From contig NC_060110.1 in assembly GCF_021155765.1 (NCBI RefSeq), positions 6,014,001 to 6,078,000 of the forward strand: a stretch of DNA of 64,000 bases, given 5' to 3'. The position numbers were made by a program, and so were the translations under genes. The notes beneath the pieces are model-generated. The model had not been told where the DNA came from. It saw nothing but the letters and a program-made list of their open reading frames with translations, and made no database searches. Below, piece after piece: positions 59,904 to 64,000 of the stretch. The first letter of the stretch is position 1. Each line of letters starts with the position of its first letter. The DNA comes from Diprion similis. Its lineage: Eukaryota > Arthropoda > Insecta > Hymenoptera > Diprionidae.

Positions 59904-61375
59904 TCACCCTCGTGAAGAATTATATCGAAACATACGTAGACTTACATCCTCCGCCTCGAGAACGAAGATGACGTCCTCTAGGAAGTAGAAGGCCTGTCCC
60001 AGGTCCCCTTCGCATAAGTAAGGCAGTTTGCTCCACGCCAGACACTTGAGCCCAAGGGGGCTGAAGACTCTGTCAATGAGGCTGGCTATTTGCCCTTCGA
60101 GGCCGTTTCCCTTTATCGGCAAGTACTCGGACGGTTTGTGGTCATTTCTTTCGCCCACTTCGACGTAGGGACTGAACGGAAGAACGATAGCGACGACGAG
60201 GCGTCCACCGGGCGCCAAGGTTGATTTCAAACGCCTCAGCAAGGTGTTCGGTTTGTCGCATCGGTCCAGTAGATTCAGGCAGAGAATCACGTCGAAGCTG
60301 CTGACCTCCTTGTGCCAATTATCAACGTCCAGCACCCTGGAGGTGGCAGATATTCTCGTATTTATACAGGTTTCCGCGCAATGATATAATCGAAACGTGA
60401 AAATTATTGCAGAGTAGGTGATTTGAACCCTTAAAATTTAACGTCGTCTTCGACGGACTACCGCTCCAGCTTCGAGACCGACGTCGCGGTACGTAAAACT
60501 CCCATAAAGATCTACTTTAATCAAATCCTTCCCTCTCCGAACGTTCAACGACCACCGGCAATTGGCAATTGGCAATAGCACTAAACTTAGGCGAGTGGAA
60601 TCGTCGAACTAAGTCCTAAGTGATTGAAACGACTTCAATTAAGATCTTGCCGCGCGATGGAGAACTCCGATGCTGTAACAGGTATATGTATACAAGCAAC
60701 CCCACTGCTCCCTGTCTGAAACTCTTCGATTTGATGCAGCGACTGTTTTCCACTGACGAATGCCGGTAAGTAGATTCACGGTGAAACTATCCTTTCCTAA
60801 ATCCTTTCGTATTTTTTAAATAATTTGAAATTCTGATTTATCGATTTCGAGATGAGCTTGTAAGGTTGAAGTTCGTAATGCAAACTTAACGATGCAGTAT
60901 TGGGCAAAAATCATTATCACGCAACTTTATAGGAATTGTTAGAAACTATTTCTCACGTTGCAGGATAGCAATTTTCTTTATGCATATTTTTTTACGTTAA
61001 CTTTAGTGAACTCTTCAACGTCATATATGAACTTGAACTTCTTCATTTGTACCCTGCTAGATGTTAATACTGATGCAGTGGTGATTGAATCTTAATTACA
61101 GAAAAAACACACACCCTTGTGATTTTTCCGATTTTCCAATCATGGTACATGCAATGACTCACGTGAATCCTTTTCGGGCAAGGGTCCACCTCATCGGTGG
61201 CGATATCTCCGTGGCATAGACGTTATTGAAAAGGTGGGCGATGTGGGAAGTCGTTGCACCGTCGCCGGCACCCAAATCAACGAGCGAGTTCCACGATCCC
61301 GAGTATTTGCTGGCTGACATTAGCTTCTTGAACTGATCTGACGAGAACACGTGCATAGAACCTCGGCCGAGCAGT
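59904..61375 (-). CDS. METTL9: METTL9 (DREV-type protein histidine methyltransferase), 3' portion
   Basis: Two coding exons are visible: 61163-61375 and 59904-60336, joined as GGATTCAC/GGTGCTGGAC. The encoded part has LLGRGSMHVFSSDQF, the SAM-binding DLGAGDG, NNVYATEIS, CLNLLDRCDKP and LPYLCEGD, which match the DREV family in order. METTL9 places N1-methyl groups on histidines in HxH motifs of several proteins. The N-terminal exons (about 100 residues in human) are absent from 61376-64000 as far as I can tell and probably lie beyond the right edge. The C-terminal end is uncertain. A strong donor (GAGGAT/GTAAGT at 59945) follows FVLEAED, near where the human protein stops; without splicing the frame adds about 14 residues to the stop at 59904. 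Confidence 0.92.
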
Positions 61376-63182
61376 CTGTGATAGAAATCAAAAAATGATT
61401 TAGTATTATCAGAAATCACAAGAACCACGAAAAACGTGATTATCTGCCAACTAAATAATTACTTCTTATTAACTACACATGTATCAGCCTCTCGATTCAA
61501 GATTTTAGTTTTTATTTTATGGCTGGATTTGAATTTTTCCGGCTTATTATATGTATACACTGCATTCTGATTTATGACCGAAGTTTAATTTTGGACTCTT
61601 TAATCAATTTCAATACAGTTCTGCGTACAAAATGAAATAAAGTTTTTCAACTGTAACCAGAAAATTTCGAGTATGTCGTACCATTTTCTTTGCTTATAGT
61701 TACTCGTACTATTCATACATATATTTCTTTGTGATTATTGCGATAACTCAAAGTTGGCGCAACAATAAATTGATGCTAAGGTCTTAATAAATTTCTAAAA
61801 TGTCCTCAATTGAACAGATTTAATTTTTCACTAACCCCCACATGTATTTAGGTACAATGGAAATGAAAAAATACCTGATACATATACACTTTGTTTGTTT
61901 TTTATAAGTTACACGTTTGTCGTAAGAAGAGGAGATAAGCGCCTGTTATATTTTGAGCCTTTAATTTTAATATTTAGTGATACCTGAATGCAATCTTTTA
62001 TTTTCCATTTAATTAACACGCGAAAATAATTTTAGTTATTTCTGAATTTTGAAGTTTAGTAACGAAGCAATGTACATAAATATCAGATACATATTGTTGA
62101 AGGGAATTCACTGCTCTGTTATAGAAACTATAGAAGATTGCGTTCAGGAACTGCTAAATATTAACATTAAGGGCTCAAATTATAACAGACGTCTTATTTC
62201 CGCTTGCTACAACTATTTTCCGTGCTAAACGTGCGACTTTGAATAAAAACAACAAATAATCGACCTTTTTGGACCACCCTAATATACGTACCCTTTTGGA
62301 ATAGAAATTATAGGGATTGCGGTGCGAGTTACGTATTAGGATGTTGATGTTACATTTGGGAGTGTTCTTTGAACTTGTCGAATACCGAAATCGAAGTCAT
62401 TTCTACTCCAAAAAAGTGCAGTTGATGTAATTATCGTCACGTATGTAAATCCAGCAGGTTTTTTCACCATTCAAGCTCGATAGTAAATTGTATGACATTT
62501 TCTTCAATGAAATGAAAAATATTTAAACCATTATTTAACAATGCCAATTGTATTACATTTTTGCACTAACTATAGTAGATGAGAATTTCCTCAATGCAGG
62601 TAGGTACATATGTACGACAAGTACCCACAACTGCGAAGTTTTCGAATGACGGGATGATTAAAAATTGTTCTATGCATGTATTTTCACGCATTTTGGATCG
62701 AATGCAATAAACAGGTGAAAATTCACGAAATCTGAGGATAATTTTTTGCGACCGAGAAATCACAAGAGGATAACCATACTTTGTTGAAAAATTTGGCATA
62801 CTTTAGATACCCAGATTCCAGATAACACGCTAACAAGCAATGTAACACAGTGTTTAGCTTGATGCACTGTGTGTTACAGTACACAAAAACTGATATTCGG
62901 TAACGTTATTTATTCATTTTGTCACGAGACGCCTGTGCGCGCGGTTTCCTTAAAAAGGAACCTCCTCCCCCTCGCATCCTGGGTCGACAGGCACGAGGCT
63001 AACGTGTCCCTTGCCGGCAGAAGCAAAGCAGATTTTGATCGTGCGCATTCAGGAACCAAGTTATAAATAACCGAATCTGCTGTGGATGGTCCGCGCTTCG
63101 AGATAGCCGATGCCATCAATTAACGAGCACCTCGCCCTATTGAATAATAAACAAAAATAAAAGCCTCGCGAGTCGAGGTATA

Positions 63183-63222
63183 AGGTAGGTGGGTAGGTAG
63201 GTAGGTAGGTAGGTAGGTCGGT
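63183..63222. repeat. (GGTA)n microsatellite
   Basis: Seven or more GGTA/GGTG units in a row, ending in GGTCGGTTGGTACC. Confidence 0.95.
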
Positions 63223-63498
63223 TGGTACCTACTACAGAAGACGAGTAAGAAGAAGACGAGAAGGGTGAGGAGGAGGAGGAAGGGTAGAAGGCGTGTGTGT
63301 CGCGGTTCACGACTATCACAACACGCCGCGTATATGCACATATACAGGAAAGGTTTGGCTGCCGCATTGTTTGCTGACTGGTCCCCCCTTCACCCTTTCT
63401 TGGATATATGCCCCGCGCCTCTTTTCGCCCGCAACTTCGTTGTCGTTTATCCCGGAGGACGGGCGCACCACCACCTCGGCCACCGGCTCTTTCTCTAT

Positions 63499-63500
<2 letters not shown>

Positions 63501-63537
<37 letters not shown>

Positions 63538-63545
63538 TCTCTCTC
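63501..63545. repeat. (CT)n microsatellite
   Basis: A pure CT run of about 15 units inside a pyrimidine-rich stretch that starts near 63489. In frame it produces serine/leucine runs in chance open frames. Confidence 0.95.
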
Positions 63546-64000
63546 CCCGGGCCACTACGGCTCGGAGGTCTCCGTTTTATTTATCTTTATTGTCGTAAGC
63601 GCTGCATCGCTTCGGACACACACGTGCGGACCACAAATCAAGCCCCCGCTGCATCGCACATACTGTCCTCGCTCCCCGCGTGCATCGACAATTAATTCGC
63701 CGCGTTTGCTCCTTCCTCCGTTATATGTATAGCATTTCAGAGTCGCAAAGCCGCTTCGATCGCTTCGATCCCTCGCTTTTCGACCACTTTTCGGCATGCC
63801 CGATCCAACGCGCATATACAACTGCCCGTTTGCCGATTATACCGCCATCCAGCTTCGACATCTCGTTTCGCACTGTATAGGCATCTCTGACAGGATCGCG
63901 TGTGTGTATGCAGCAAAGCCGGTATGCGACGCCCCCGCATCAACCGCAACCGGACATACGCGTTGAACTATCATTTGACGCGATTTTTTTCACGACGATA

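Larger units (their letters stand above)
61376..64000. other. Region upstream of the visible METTL9 exons
   Basis: No coding exon is supported; this is probably METTL9 intron and possibly an unrelated upstream area. AT-rich up to about 62900, then markedly GC-richer from about 62930 to the right edge, with simple repeats. The GC-rich end could be a promoter/first-exon island of a gene extending past the window. Confidence 0.5.

Noticed and set aside
62922-63119. Minus frame considered as an upstream METTL9 exon
   Set aside because: The sequence does not resemble the METTL9 N-terminus and its boundaries lack fitting splice sites.
63265-63732. 155-codon plus frame near the right edge
   Set aside because: Much of it is a translation of the CT microsatellite and pyrimidine-rich flanks.

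Overview
The window is nuclear DNA of an animal, most likely an insect and possibly a hymenopteran. Genes are split by GT-AG introns, many of them short and AT-rich. Intergenic DNA is AT-rich and full of microsatellites and small fold-back elements. The proteins are metazoan: two DEAD-box helicases of the DDX5/DDX17 group, COP9 signalosome subunit 1, a CUB/LDLa membrane protein, splicing factor SF3B3 and METTL9. The insect call is an inference from gene content and architecture; no marker identifies the species.

Layout. 1-3330 is a 312-bp satellite array with a five-unit (1560-bp) higher-order repeat. 3331-9724 is AT-rich DNA without a convincing gene. 9725-13448 (-) is a three-coding-exon helicase of 695 aa with a Q/N/G-rich tail. 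14340-14905 is a three-unit tandem repeat. 15894-21783 (-) is a second helicase of the same subfamily (760 aa, RS/RGG ends, proline-rich tail), so the two form a same-strand pair. 23161-25105 (-) is CSN1. 25.1-32.5 kb is intergenic with two inverted-repeat elements. 32516-37862 (-) is a large CUB/LDLa single-pass membrane protein whose introns hold a fold-back element and a TA-flanked MITE; its first exon was not found. 37.9-47.3 kb is intergenic with a Tc1-like MITE, a miRNA-like hairpin and a CpG-rich stretch. 47294-53321 (-) is a complete 12-exon SF3B3 gene (1217 aa, the human length). 54409-56621 (+) is a 439-aa conserved-looking protein I could not name, divergent from SF3B3. 59904-61375 (-) is the 3' half of METTL9; its 5' exons are not in the window as far as I can see.

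Coding exons were joined by hand from splice sites, reading phase and remembered homologues, and every model joins in frame. Functionally these are mostly housekeeping nuclear genes: RNA helicases and a U2 snRNP component in mRNA processing, CSN1 in cullin deneddylation, METTL9 in protein histidine methylation. They do not form an operon-like system. The undescribed material here is mainly repeat biology: the higher-order satellite, several small inverted-repeat families, a long hairpin, and a GC-rich island inside a helicase intron.
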